Assembly: GCF_000006405.1 (NCBI RefSeq) | Contig: NW_003211810.1 | Span: forward strand, 94,959-158,958 | Reading direction: 5' to 3' | Origin: Perkinsus marinus ATCC 50983 | Taxonomy: Eukaryota > Perkinsozoa > Perkinsida > Perkinsidae | DNA length: 64,000 nucleotides | In this document: positions 23,269-35,200 of the stretch, piece after piece | Position numbering within the stretch: position 1 is the first letter of the stretch | How the letters are laid out: the number at the start of each line of letters is the position of its first letter | Notes under the pieces: model-generated | Databases searched by the model: none | Seen by the model: the letters and a program-made list of their open reading frames with translations, nothing else | Told to the model about the DNA's origin: nothing | Translations under genes and position numbers: made by a program

Positions 23269-24160
23269 ATGCCTATACGCCTGGACAAGCCAGAGAAGCG
23301 TATGCGGTATGATCCGTTGGAAGCTCTTATACGTGAAGTAGATCGTACTCTAGTAGCACTTGGCGAGTAGGCCTTAAAGGAAGTGTAATCTCTTTTTATG
23401 CATTGCTTGTCGTAGTCCCCCACCAATGAAGGGAATTCGCAAGGACGGTGTGAGACTGGAGCCAACAACGAGCTTTCCGGCATTAAACTCTGCTCTGTCG
23501 TCTGCGGGTGTGACGAGGGTGACGGGAGGCGGAAGTGTATGCTTGAGGTTTGCATGCAGTGTTGAACATTCGTCACCCGCACAGATTGCCGCTGTAGTAC
23601 AGCTCCTATCAAGTGCCTTGCAGGAAGGTCGTCGGCACTGCATAATAGTCGGGAGAATGGCTCGGATGTTGCCGATTATTACTGCCCTTCACGAACAAGG
23701 TACATCTACGTGTTCGGTATCGCAACAATGGTTTAGCATTCTATTATGTGGCTTCTTACAGACATACCATTGAAAGATCTCCATCGATTAAGTCTCTATG
23801 AGATGAAAACAGTTGATGATCTTTTCGGATTCCTCTATATGGCTACTCGAGAATCGTGGCTTTCAGAGCACACTGGCTCATTGGTGAGTCTAACGGTTAT
23901 TTATTGGAGTTTCACCCGTGATATGAAAAACACTAGTGAATAGCGTATTTCACGACTACTGCATACTGCAAATATCGCGTTTTTCATCGAGTATTACGCC
24001 GCTTCACGTAAAACAGGTGAAACTCAATTGATTCCGATTTCAAGAACTCATCCTCGCGGATGCCATACTGTTATCTCTTGAAGCTGTTCAATCAGATAAT
24101 ATTCGAATCGTTGGCATCCATATTGTCCCCGCTGGAGTTCTCGACCTGCAAATCAACTAG
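23269..24160 (+). CDS. Unassigned small gene with repeat-bearing intron
   Basis: Not recognised. The ATG at 23269 starts MPIRLDKPEKRMRYDPLEAL. A 50-60 bp intron joins to PPPMKGIRKDGVRLEPTTSF, then SSPAQIAAVVQLLSSALQEG and HCIIVGRMARMLPIITALHE (to about 23700). Another intron leads to DIPLKDLHRLSLYEMKTVDD and FLYMATRESWLSEHTGSL (to about 23883). The next intron contains the family B element B3, after which ADAILLSLEAVQSDNIRIVG and GVLDLQIN end at the TAG at 24158-24160. The phase of this last join does not fit a simple GT-AG pair, and a second open frame competes, so the C-terminus is uncertain. The alternating helix and strand pattern suggests a compact globular protein. Confidence 0.5.
23905..24026 (-). 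mobile_element. Family B MITE-like element, copy B3 (inverted)
   Basis: TGGAGTTTCACCCGTGATAT at the left end and CAGGTGAAACTCAA at the right, with the family core reading in reverse (GCAAATATCGCGTTTTTCAT). It lies entirely within an intron of the plus-strand gene 23269-24160. Confidence 0.88.
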
Positions 24161-24245
24161 ACGGCTCGTCGATGTCGTCTACCGGCATGTATATGTCTAG
24201 TGCTCTCCGACTTGATCATCAGTGAGTTGCTAGTAGGTTGATATC

Positions 24246-24706
24246 ATGTCCACTCAGATTTCTATCATCGAAGCTGGTACTGCTGGATCCACCGTGATCG
24301 TTCGAGAGCGACAAGTGCCAGAGAGGTCGAAGTTCTCGGTGACTGGACCGACCAAGGAGGTGGGCTCGTCCGATTATCCTGGTGCGCGCTGTCTGATGTC
24401 CGCGGAGAATCTTGTCAAGTGAGTTCATTGGCAGGTTCACCTTGACGTGCCTCTCTGAATCATGTTTCACTCTGCCGTGATCGTGTTCTGTTTTCGTGTG
24501 TGGATCTTCGGAAACTACCGACGAGCTTAGAATTTGCTCCGGAGAGCATCGTCAATCAATTCACGATTGGTGAAAGACTACGTCGGAATTGCGATCTTGT
24601 TTTGTGTATTGAACTGGACTGTTTACTTCTGACTGGTTCGTATCAACTGACCAACGTCACGACTTTCCATCCATTTTATAACAACACGACGAATGCAGGA
24701 GTCTGA
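24246..24706 (+). CDS. Unassigned small gene, two exons
   Basis: Not recognised. The ATG at 24246 opens MSTQISIIEAGTAGSTVIVR and continues as RSKFSVTGPTKEVGSSDYPG, CLMSAENLV, to a donor near 24419. A second open stretch (about 24497-24640) reads LRKLPTSLEFAPESIVNQFT and RNCDLVLCIELDCLLLTG, with a stop at 24704-24706. The joining phase was not verified. Composition looks coding, but no domain is visible. Confidence 0.35.
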
Positions 24707-24834
24707 ATGAGTATTCTTAATCAATGTTGGAGATCAACAATATTTTGGTGAAAAAACTCCAATGACAGAGCAGCGGAAAGCATGCTGAGTTGATGGTTGA
24801 TTGAAGTAGGCACTGCATGCCATGTTCAAGGTCT

Positions 24835-25987
24835 TTAGTGTGAGAGCCACGCTCCCTGATATTCTCCCCATTCAACGACCCACACACACATACTATGCGG
24901 TCTCCTCATACGATCCATAGCGCTTTGATCCATGTGGCCGCGCCGGAAGGCCAGCTGTAGCTCCCTCATCGCCGACGTGAGATCTCTCATAACCAGGATG
25001 TAGAATTCCGTGCTGAAGCCAGGCACCACACAAGCGAATCTATCTTCCTCAGAGTACAGCGACATCAGGTGTTGGATCTTGTTCAGCTTACCATCATACA
25101 GACTCAGAGATAGTCCTGGGTCATCGTAATAGTCCATAGATATGCAGAATAGATCTGACCCGAGCTTCCACATCTGTTTAATAGACCTGCCACTGTCGTC
25201 AGTATCATTTCTCTCAAGACCAGTCAGTAACGTGGGTGGCTCCGCAGCCTCCACGACTCCACCACTCCTTGTGACCCTGTGATTATACACCTCGAGGGAG
25301 CCTTCATTCGTGGCGACCCACACTCGAACCTGCTCTGCCCAGGAACCTTTACAAGTAACCCCGAGAGCACGCCTCCAAGTTCGGGTCGGAGATTCAAGGG
25401 TCCATAAGGACTGTGCCTTCCTCTGAGGAGCGCGACCTTGAATGTCCACGTAGTAGAGTGTGAGTTTGTCGTCGTGTAAGAGGGTAACCAGGAAGATACC
25501 ATTCTCAGACAAACATAACTCGACCATGGTTAACGCCACTAATAGTCGATCTGAGCTTACTGTCAATATCGTTCAGAGGAATAACGGTGAGGATTGTCGA
25601 GGATTGATGAACCTCAAGGCCTATCAGCTTGTCTTCATTGTGGTCGTAGCAGAAGGAACACTTCCGATCCAAGAGGCAATCCAAATCGAGACCTTCGCCC
25701 CCATCCCCACCGGATAGAGGCAAGAGCAACACCGACTCATCTTCGTCAGCCTCATCCTTAGTAACTCCAACCATTGAGCATCCTCGAAAGAAGCAGAACT
25801 GTAAGGGTCCGAGCAGGAGTCCGACCGGGAATACTCCTTGTCGCTCAGCCCAATAATACGTGCGACGCCCGAAGCTCATTATCTCGCTCCGGAGTGATCC
25901 CTCAGGGTCCGAATCTTTCATGAGCCTGTCGAGAAGGGCGAAATCAAGCGCCACGGTGTGGCGTTTCAGGTTCTCAAGAAACGACAT
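24835..25987 (-). CDS. Unassigned protein, beta-rich (propeller-like) sequence
   Basis: Not recognised. The ATG at 25987 starts MSFLENLKRHTVALDFALLD and continues FGRRTYYWAERQGVFPVGLL and the acidic DEADEDESVLLLPLSGGDG, to about 25570. A second frame carries NGIFLVTLLHDDKLTLYYVD, QVRVWVATNEGSLEVYNHRV, LFCISMDYYDDPGLSLSLYD and FSTEFYILVMRDLTSAMREL, with the stop at 24835-24837. Alternating hydrophobic strands with V-W-V-A-T-N-E-G-S-L and L-x-L-Y-D patterns resemble beta-propeller blades, but I cannot name the family. The two frames would join through a 22-base GT-AG segment (GTAAGCTCAG to CTATTAG); this is shorter than the other introns here, and a frameshift or a missed longer intron is the alternative. 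Confidence 0.55.
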
Positions 25988-26151
25988 ACGGATGCAACTG
26001 ACTAAAACGATCCTCATTGGGATACACTGGAGTTGCTAAAGCCCTACAAGTTGCGAGTAACTGCCGTCGGGTATCCCTGATATTTATATTCAGAGTATCA
26101 CACGTAACATGAATAGCTAAGAACCGATTTTTGACCACAACTGTAGTCAAA

Positions 26152-26519
26152 ATGGTCCGCATGCGTGCGCGATCACTGGGGTTCGCGGTTTAATTGGGCC
26201 CCTTGGGAAATCCGAGATGTACCCACCATCCGCACTCCTTCCAGTTGGTTGGAAACTAGTGCTCCAGGGACTAGGGCTGAAGCACTACTCAAGGCAGAGA
26301 GCTGCCTGTCCGCACTTATGATGTATAATGTTCTACTTGGTAAGTAGAATTCATGCAGTAAAATGTTCTCCTTACAATGAGTCGGTAACGTCATTTGTAG
26401 CGTCCCATTTCAAGAGGTTGAGTTGGGGCTGCCTCGCGGGGACTCTAGACTTCTTGTTCCCAGCTCTCCCGTGTGGCCCACAGACGGTGATTTTCGAGTC
26501 ACCCTCGGTGTTCATCTGA
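26152..26519 (+). CDS. Small unassigned gene, weak evidence
   Basis: Divergent from the gene starting at 25987. An open stretch to about 26338 encodes SSWLETSAPGTRAEALLKAE and SALMMYNVLL and ends at a GTAAG donor. After a 62-bp intron it joins in phase to ASHFKRLSWGCLAGTLDFLF and a stop at 26517-26519. The start is unclear: ATG at 26152 is followed by a stop in frame unless another intron is removed. No family is recognised. Confidence 0.3.
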
Positions 26520-27488
26520 TTTTACTCAATATTCCTCTCAGCTTTCTGGAAACCTCAGACGATTAGATGATGTTGCACCATTCCGTTTGGCGGCTCTGTT
26601 ACGTCGCATTTGGTGACCTTGCATCCAGTTTGGCCTCTCTGAGATTGGGTTGTGTTTGGAAGCGATTCCAACTTGGAGAACGCAGGAACAGACTCGAACG
26701 AACTCCTTCATTCAGCATGCTGTTCGGAGAGGTGTAACTAATCAATTGAACTCTGCATAGACCGAATCCGTTCGGGGGAGTCATCACGGATGATTGATTC
26801 GGCATTCAAAATCAGCAACTTGAACCGAATATGCTGAGCAGGATGAGTAGTCACTCCCGTCAGCAAGGATATCTTCTAGCTAGTAGAGATCGTACGAAGA
26901 GAGTCGATTGTCGGTGACTTGCCACATGGCATTCACCACGTGGGAATGACATCATTGGGCCGACCACACCACATAGGCACGGCGCGCTGCAGACTCTCGC
27001 CATATCAAGGCTCGCGGAAAAATGAAGGATGAACTTCATCATCGTTCCTGTAGCAGAATTTGTTCGGACGAGGATAAATGTGTTGACCTTAACGCTCGCA
27101 TCCAGAGAACTCACATCGTCCTCTCCAGACTCGCAAGAGAAGGCCTTCATCATGAGGTGAACCGCAGACTAATCTCCCACCCGAGCTCACAATCATATCA
27201 GCATTGTAACCTGACATGTTGCAGTGGCATGCTGTTGTTCAGTATGTGTTGCAGTAGCATGCTGGCATAGTATCGCTGTGGCAAGGCCCTCCAACCTCCT
27301 GTGAACAGGAAGGCTCGTTGTTCGTTGCTACTAACAATCTGGTGTGCCCTCGCTCAAGATGGCAGGAGTTATTACCTACAGCGTGCGGGCGAATCCTTCC
27401 CTGTGAGCGAACGCAACGAGGGCAACACAAATGATGTTAGAATCTTGAAAGTCATGCCAGTGAGGAGATCAGTCAGAGTGACACATGA

Positions 27489-27958
27489 TTAGAATAAATC
27501 AGAAAGCTTCCTCTTGAGTGGGGTCTCGGGGACGTCACGTGACCCCCACATGGGCGATAGGAAGGGTAGTCCACAGGAGTCGTCATAGAGCTTATCCACG
27601 GGCTCTGCCGGTAGGAGCAGCTTCAAAGGGGATAACTCACCTGAAGCATCGCTCGCAAAGGAAGCCTTCTGCTCCAGAGGTCACATTGTGGGGTCTCGGC
27701 AGGCATAGGGCTGACGAAGTCGTTCGCCTCTCCATGGGGATGGTCATTGTCAGTCGCCTCCCTCGTTGGTGATTGAGCAGCTGCAGTGCTATTGGCTTGA
27801 CGATAGTGTCCAAGCATGGTAGCGCGGATCATCTCAGCCACGTGAGCCTGCTGCTCAGCACGGCGTATAAGGAACTCCACTGCATCTCGTAGGGCCTGAC
27901 AGTTGAGAGAATAGACCTTCATATTCGCACTAGTGTGGTACCTGGCATTCCTGGGCAT
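27489..27958 (-). CDS. Unassigned small protein, helical
   Basis: The ATG at 27958 begins MPRNARYHTSANMKVYSLNC, then ALRDAVEFLIRRAEQQAHVA (a likely amphipathic helix), AEMIRATMLGHYRQANSTAA and a polar stretch, to a GTGAGT donor near 27640. Two joins are possible: a 20-base segment leading to LLLPAEPVDKLYDDSCGLPF and a stop at 27489-27491, or a 37-base intron leading to another open frame ending at 27473. Both stay open, so the C-terminus is undecided. No recognised domain. Confidence 0.42.
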
Positions 27959-28120
27959 CCTTGGGATCGGCCAGTCCCCTATTGGCTGAAGGAGACAACG
28001 AGCTACCGCTCGAATCCATATGGAAATCCAACAGGGCTAAGGTGACGTCAATGACGCAAGTCAGGCAATTTTGTGGCGAGTGACGCTGGACGCCCAGGCG
28101 TTACTCATAGCCCGAAGTCG

Positions 28121-28148
28121 GCTTCCCTGCATGGTCATGCAGGGAAGC
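28121..28148. repeat. Perfect short palindrome (13-bp arms, 2-base centre)
   Basis: GCTTCCCTGCATG, then GT, then CATGCAGGGAAGC. It falls within a weak plus-strand open region (28071-28307) that I could not assign. Confidence 0.9.
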
Positions 28149-28845
28149 TATGGTTCTATGGTGCTAATGTTATGCATGTTCATGATCTTAATGCGGAAGG
28201 TCTTCTCTATGACAGGCTCCAGTGTAATTCTAGTGGGAATTACTTCTACTGCGCTGCCTTACAACAAGGTTTCCCTATCTCCTCAGCCGCGTACTGAGCG
28301 TAAATAAGCAGATACGTCACTGCCCTCCCTGTGTCGATGGTGAACAAGTTGAAGGCCTTCAGGACCCTATTCTACGGAAGAAGAGTTTGATTGACGAGTG
28401 TATGGGGACAACAGTCCAAGCCCGACTCCCATGTACTATTTGGAAGGATAGCAGCTCAGGGAAGCGCGAGGATGTTATTGACCTAGTTGGGTTACAAGAG
28501 GGCTCACACGTGTCTGCATATTCGACTTTGTTAGGAAATCGATAATTATGTAGTTGTTATCGGCATAGGTGGGAGAAGCACATTTCAGCAACATGGTAAC
28601 AGCCCTATAAGCTGTAGCTGCTATCCTATAGCAGGAAGTGAGCGTTCCTGAGCAGTATAAGCTGTTGCTGCTCAAATATGCGGGAATACTTGTTTCGGTT
28701 ACGTTGGTTGATTACGACTAGCATGCAGCTGATGCATTTCAGCAAAAAATACATTTCCGTCAACCGTGCGAGAATACATTGTCGTTGATCTAAAATGAAG
28801 AAATAGAGCAATACATTGTAAGCATCTCACAGTATTGTAGACCGA

Positions 28846-30159
28846 TATGGCATGTGTTTGTACGACGTATCTTTAGCAATGTCTTCGAATGTGATTGTTT
28901 TGTTGCTGGGGAATGGACCTGGGTGTGAGAAGGGAGGCTTCAGGACCAATCTCGACGTATTTCACGAGATTGGAGTCATGCTGCCGCCTCTGAAGTCGGT
29001 AGTGGCTGATATGGTCATGCAATGCAAGAACAGTAATAATGGCGAGTTGGTGAACAACGTTGGTATATCTTGTCGCGAGTGAACCTCCCTATGCCATTTG
29101 GAGGCTCAGCTTCATTTCTGAGTGAATTGATTGGAATAATAACGGACGAAGGAGGGTTAGGATTAATAGAGAAAATGTCCTCCCCCGCAAACACGTCGCC
29201 TGTGGGACCTAGTAATTTTGTCGGTTACAAGTAAGCCTATCACGGGGGGTGATTGACACGCATTGACGCATCTGACGAAGCTTGTGGACTCAAAGCCAGG
29301 TGGTTACGAGTTCATAAGATCTATAACAGAGTCCGCTGAGCGAGCTGGTGTTAACTTAACACTGTGTGGTGCTTTGCTGAGGTATCCCTTCTGACTGACG
29401 ACTGCCCGGCGGAGTTGGGATGCATGATGGAAAATTGTTGATGTGCGTGCCTTGGTCCGAGTTGGGCATACTGCAATGCGACGCATATAGGATCTCAAGC
29501 GTTCATGCGAAGTGGGAAGGGACAGGTTGATGAAATTCTTGTTGATTCTACGCGATTTGCTCACGGTGTGGTACTAGAAATACAGAAATCCAGCAAGCAT
29601 GTCGAGGTTCTTGGTATCATCCTCTCGTCCTACTTCCCTACTGTTCCGCCGTTTTCGAGCTTGATATTACGGATGGGAGTATACCTACTCCACTGATGTT
29701 GTAGGTATATTTCGTCTTTGCTGCACACAGCGTTACGGAGATCCTCAAACCGTCTTCACAGGGACAAGTTCGATGCTGTATCATCAAGAGATTTGTGAGC
29801 TGCTCTCCGCTCTTGCTGAGTTCCTCTCGGATTTGCTGTTCCCGTATGTATCGGCTAGTCCACGCAATGGGTGAGTGGTCCGTGTGGGGGGGGCCTCCTT
29901 GTTGGCAAGATCCAGCTGTAGTGATGCCGGCTCTGCTAGAAACACCCTGGGTGTGGAGATTGAATCTGAGGATACAATGAGTGGGGAAGTATGCGCATCT
30001 GCTATGTGTTCTCATCCTTCATGTCTCGTCGGCACAGCGTGCTGCATAGGGTTAGTGATAATGATGGTGAATTGTGTGATATCTAAAATGGAAACTAACA
30101 CAGAGGCTTTTCAAGGTGGGTTCTGGCGAAACCGTCTTGAAGACGTCAGTAGCTACTGA
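28846..30159 (+). CDS. Unassigned gene with C-terminal membrane segment
   Basis: Not recognised. Coding-like segments in order: SSNVIVLLLGNGPG and DVFHEIGVMLPPLKSVVADM (28880-29010), MPFGGSASFLSELIGIITDE (29091-29150), PGGYEFIRSITESAERAGVN (29300-29355), GQVDEILVDSTRFAHGVVLE (29520-29580), MLYHQEICELLSALAEFLSD (29770-29830), then VEIESEDTMSGEVC and a hydrophobic stretch LVGTACCIGLVIMMVNCVI (about 30030-30090), with the stop at 30157-30159. The join near 29875 across GTGAGT to GGCAAG restores one frame. The join near 29231 works only if the intron is read as TAAG to GAAG rather than GT-AG. The first ATG is uncertain; 28846 is approximate. Confidence 0.45.
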
Positions 30160-30535
30160 CCCTAGTTGCTATGAAAGACGCCCTAGACGGTGTCTTTCAT
30201 GCGGTGCGTTACATCGGTAGAGGGAATCCGCTCGGTTCTGGATACTCCCGAGACCAAGGGTCTGCTTGCCCTCGAGGAAGTCTATAGCTGTGAGTGCTAG
30301 TGCTTCTGCATGCTGTCTCTGAATCACAAGCCGTTATTCAAGGATGAGAGCGTGGCCGCCAACGCAACGATATCATAGTATGGCAGGCCGCTTCACCCAG
30401 ATGTGTCACTAACGAGGCTATGTATCTTTGAATTGCATGCTTGCTGTTGTTTCCCCACTGACTCACTTCACTGTCTGAGTTACTTTCCTCTCGGTTCATC
30501 ATCGACATGAGTGTTCCTCAGTTGTGGATCCGTAG

Positions 30536-31957
30536 ATGCTCCCCTTGACGTTCCTCCTCTCGAGCATCACCCTCGCCCAGCTCTCAGCAGCTGATGGTAG
30601 TCGTGACGCCCGGTACATGCTGTGCACAGCGGAGTGCCGATTCGAATGCCAGCCTCCTGTGTATGGACTCATACAGCATGGCAGCGTCGATCCTCGGGAT
30701 CTTGTCAAGCATGCTGGTGTGAGTGATCAAGCCAATACATACTGCTATTCTTAGGGCATCATTTACTCACTGTTTTAGATGACTTTCAGGTTATCAGTAC
30801 GGTGCGGTCGGAGCCAGGTGTTTATGCGTCTCCGAATTTCTACGACAGACTTTATCTCGCATTCGAGGCAGCCTTGACCGACCTCACCAGGGGAGATCAA
30901 TCCCGCCAAGCGGATGCTGATACGGCGGTCGACGCGTCTGGTGAGTTTTTCCCTTGGTTGGCGCTGATGTTCATAGCAACGGCTTAGGCTTTTCACTGGC
31001 AACTCCACAGCAGGAGTTGGGCAAAGTGCTCCGACTTACTGGTTGGAGCTGTGAAGATAACTGTGATTATGAATGCATGCATATCAATCATAAACTCCGG
31101 GTTGAGAACGGCGAGCCTATTGTAAAGTATGGTGGTAAATGGGCCTTCACTCGAGTCCTCGGTAGGTCTACTGCTGCCCGCCCCGACCCGATGTGGTCTG
31201 CCCTTTATCAGGTATGCAGGAGCTCATGTCGGTGGTGTCATCCCTCCTTAATGCCCTTCCTCATGTCATATTTCTGTACCAGTGTTACGGGTCGAAGGCA
31301 GTCCCTATAGGAAAGTATCGTTTTGGTAGAGTATGGACACTGTATGCGTGTATCGGCATAATTGTATGGATCGCCAGTGCAACCTTCCACACGCGTGACT
31401 GGCCTGCCACTGAGGCCTTCGACTACATGTCAGCCCTCATGGGAGTATCAACGGCGTTGGTCACAGGTCTCGTCTACAACTTTGCCGGCGCAAAGGGGGA
31501 TAAGGAGCTTCGGGCGTGGCTTCCTGCAATACCGGTGTACTTGTTCATTATAGCGCATCAGTACTACATGCTCTTTGTCGACTTCAACTATGGTTGGAAC
31601 ATGAAAGTCGCTTGTGCGGTTGGTGCTGTGATGGTCATCAGTTGGTGTTACTGGGCCTTCACTCACAGACGTCGGGGGAAGCACGTGAGGTGGATCTACG
31701 TTGCGACCCTTGGTATTGCTCCCTTGCTGTACGCTTTCGAACTCAACGACTTCCCGCCCTACTTTCTGCTACTGGATGCGCATGCGTGCTGGCATTTCAC
31801 GACGATACCCCTCCAATTCGTATGGTACCACTTTGTTGAAGCCGACCTGAAGTGGGAAATGCACCACAGAGTATCCTCAAAAGACGAGATCGATACGGAA
31901 ATGGCCAAGTTGGAAGCCGGCGAAGAGCATACGGCTTTGGCCCGGCGACGAGTTTGA
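30536..31957 (+). CDS. PGAP3: PGAP3/PER1, GPI-anchor lipid-remodelling hydrolase
   Basis: Multi-membrane protein of the ER/Golgi, needed in the family for removing a fatty acid from GPI anchors (CREST superfamily). The ATG at 30536 gives MLPLTFLLSSITLAQLSAAD, a signal peptide, then Cys-rich ARYMLCTAECRFECQPPVYG. The third exon (from about 30988) encodes LTGWSCEDNCDYECMHINHK and YGGKWAFTRVL, the hallmark luminal domain. The last long exon (from 31210) encodes IVWIASATFHTRDWPATEAF with the conserved FHTRD, YYMLFVDFNYGWNMKV, and FELNDFPPYFLLLDAHACWH with the conserved D-HA-W-H region, ending with a charged tail and TGA at 31955-31957. Introns at 30955-30986 and near 31160-31210 are short GT-AG and join in phase. 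About seven hydrophobic helices are seen, as expected. The next plus-strand gene starts within 300 bp. Confidence 0.95.
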
Positions 31958-32244
31958 AGTTTCCCCTATGGTTTGACAAAGTTACTCAGCTGCACTATGG
32001 AATCGATCCCATTGTATTATTACTTGTTCAGTTCCTAACTTTTGCACAATGTCTTGGTGTATCTTCGTTGTCAATTAGAGGATAGTGATATGGGATAGTT
32101 CTTCAACCGCCTCACTCTCGAGTGCGCCGCTGTCTCCCCCTCAGTGGCGGCTTCGTTGGGACCTCTGTCGGGTCTCAGCATCGCAGCAGCCCTCCTGGTC
32201 TCGATAGGTGTGATCATTGACCAACGACGCGTCGATAGGCTCTG
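31958..32244. other. Short intergenic spacer
   Basis: Separates PGAP3 from the PARP gene. Pyrimidine-rich open stretches (32099-32200) may be 5' exon or leader of the PARP gene; no feature can be fixed. Confidence 0.4.
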
Positions 32245-35200
32245 ATGTATGCCATCAGGAAGCTATTGAGTGAGGATGCTTATCGGCCAAGGTGACTTGT
32301 CCTCAGTCTGTCCTTTCAGACCCTCTTCCTAAGAAGTGGATGTTCTCGCTCGCACTGCTCCTGCCAACGCTCCCTGGTATACGCTGGGAACGCCCTTGCC
32401 AAGTCATTGTCGTTCGTATGCTAGGCCTCTCCCTCCCCTGTGATACCCCGATCGACTCCTTCCCAGAATGTGATGGCCGCCTTGATGTGTACGTTGAGGC
32501 ATCTAGTCCCAGCAACTTGCGAGGGCTGACGTCCAAGACCGCTTTGGTATTTCAACTTTCCGTTTCTCTGTCAGTTACTTCGCCACATGCAACGTCGTCT
32601 CCACCAGAGCTGCCCTGATGGAACGCGATGGCGATTCTAATTCTGTGGTCGCCGTGGACTGCAAGTTTAGTGCCACAGGAAATAGTGCCATCCACAGCAT
32701 AGTGGCTGCCCACCAGATATTCGCCAACTCTCCTGAAGGTCCAACAGCTGATCGAAGATGGCTGTATGCTTTTCACTGTAGGTCTGCGAAGGTGCACCGA
32801 TTTACTTCACCTCTTTTTACGGAGCGGTGCGAATGCTGATATCCAGCGCTCTGTAGGCAGTCCTGGGTGTATGCTCGGAATTGTTCCTACTCCAGCGAGA
32901 TTGCCGCACTCCGTCTCACGATACAGTCGTACTCACAAGTCTGACATCACGCTATACTGGACTGCACTGGGCCGCCCAGACGCTGCGTGACTGGGGATCT
33001 CAGGTTAACCTCGTCGAGGACATGGTGGGCTTCACAGTTCCCTTGTTTACTCGTCTTGGAGGTCCTCTTTCAGAATAGTCGCACTCCACTGGACCTCTCA
33101 CTCCATCTTCTGGGACCAAATGACCGTCTCAGCTTCGCGTTGGGAGGTATGCAAGGAGCTCGGCATTCTGCCAGGGTTATTCCCACGACACAGGTTGCAG
33201 CAACACCAGCTTCCCGTCGAGGCCGGACATCTCCTCTGACTCTTCGTTCGCCCAGAGGCTCTGCCAGCCGTGTCCACCTGGTAAGTCCAACACGGTCAAG
33301 CCTCTTCACGTGGTGGTCTGTTGATAGATAGATTGGAATAGAGCGTGTGTAGTTATTATTACTCCTCAGGCACAGCTGGTACGGGAGGAAGATGCAGGCC
33401 TTGCGTCCTCGAGGGGGAGGCGGCAAGCCATGGTATGGTGCATGCGGTCCCAGGCGTTATCTAAACACGGCCTTTCAGATCGAACCGAGTGTGTTGTATG
33501 TGACGCCGCCAGTGGGCTGATGCCCAATGACGATCGTAGCCGATGTGTCAAACGTCCTTTACCATCTTGGGTAGCCTCAGGCCCCCGGATGCACTGTTCA
33601 TCAGGCTGCTGTCCTCTCTCAGGCGAACTGCCTCATAGGGGTATTTTCATCCTTGGCTGTGGTCATCGCCGTCTTGATCTCAGTTCGTAAGTGTCTAAGG
33701 AGTTACTGCCTCGTTCGAGGGATCAACCACAGCGAGTGGGTTCCTCTCAATAGTTTGAATGACTTCACGACATGCTGTGCTATCAGACCATGGAGAGTTA
33801 GGGTCTATGCCGCACTAGGAGGGAAGATGGAGACTGTCACCGAAAGTGAAGTTGCCCAGTTGAACTACTCACGAATTATCAAGACCGGGAACTACGACTA
33901 CCTAACCTGATCACTCAGTGAGGCACCCAAGAGATATGCAAGGGCAATCGTATCTCCGTTATTGACTAGGACATGGCACGTTGATCCGAATAGAGTGAGT
34001 ACCGACACGGGAGAGCTGCCGCTCACTACAGCTCTGCGTGCGAGGCAGCCGGGCATGGTCAAGCTGTTGTTGGATGCTAAGGCGAATCCGCTGGTAGGAG
34101 TGATGTATATTATCGCCACGGACGTAGTCCTATGAGCAGGCTCGGGACCCATCGTTGGACAAGTGCCCCCTGTTGATTGCACTAGCTGATTTCCATCATA
34201 CGGGTACGCTCCTCTCTTTCGATCGCTTGGACCAAGTTCATGATGGTCCTCCTTCAGTTACTGCTATGGCCTTAGCTGAATCACCATCCAACATTGTAGA
34301 GGATGTCCTGAAGGAAGACGCCGAGCTAGAGGATCCCCAACAGACAGAGTAGGCAAACAGGGCTCCCTCCGATAACAGTGTCAGTGGGCTTATTCACTCA
34401 GGGTCTACAGTCTTTTGGTGATCTCCACCGATTTACTCGAGAGGGCCTGGAGCTTCGGCCTTGAGCAACACTCGGCATTGACCGGTGCTGGGGGTGCTAG
34501 TGACGATGGTCTGCTCATGATGCTCACTCGAGTGAGTACTCCTCCAGCTGCTCACATGTATTATCTCCTCATCTACAGTGTGGCCTTACCTCACAGTGCC
34601 TCGAGGTGTTGTCTGTGTCCACTGTTGCTCGGGATAGCGCGGTGACATACACCAACAAAGACGGTAGGCTACTCCTCTGTGTGTATCTGGGGTCCATCAC
34701 TGACTCAGGTGAGGGGCTGCTCCACATAGCGGCCTCAGCAATCGACTTCCAAGTATGCGATGGTGCAGTCGACCTCGGGGCTAATGTGACAACCAAGGAT
34801 GGCAAAGTAGATGGTGTTGACTGTGGTGTCCACTATGGCTTTCTCTTGTAGGGGCACACTGCTATCATGAGAGCCCGCAACTCTGGGGCTTCCTTTCCTA
34901 CCAACCATTACCTAGCATGCCATCTTGCACTGAAGGCTTCAGGTTAGTTGGCGGCTCTGCTCGATACAGTCACTTGTGTAGATCTGTATGCTGTTGTGGA
35001 TGCCGTAGAAGGAGCCTGGCTGGCTCGTCTGACTCCTCCCTATACCACTGCGCCTTCCCCTATAGTGAGAGCTACTGCGGACTGTCCCCTAACAGTCAAC
35101 ACCAACAGCGATCGATCAGTGGCCATAACCAGGTTCTTGCTGCTGTTCAAACGCTGGTGACTAAGTTGACACAGAAGCTACAAGAGGCGTTAGTAAAGGA

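Noticed and set aside
30171-30200. ATGAAAGACGCC inverted repeat as a terminator hairpin after the unassigned gene
   Set aside because: Terminator hairpins of this kind are bacterial; in this eukaryotic setting it is just a 12-bp imperfect inverted repeat.
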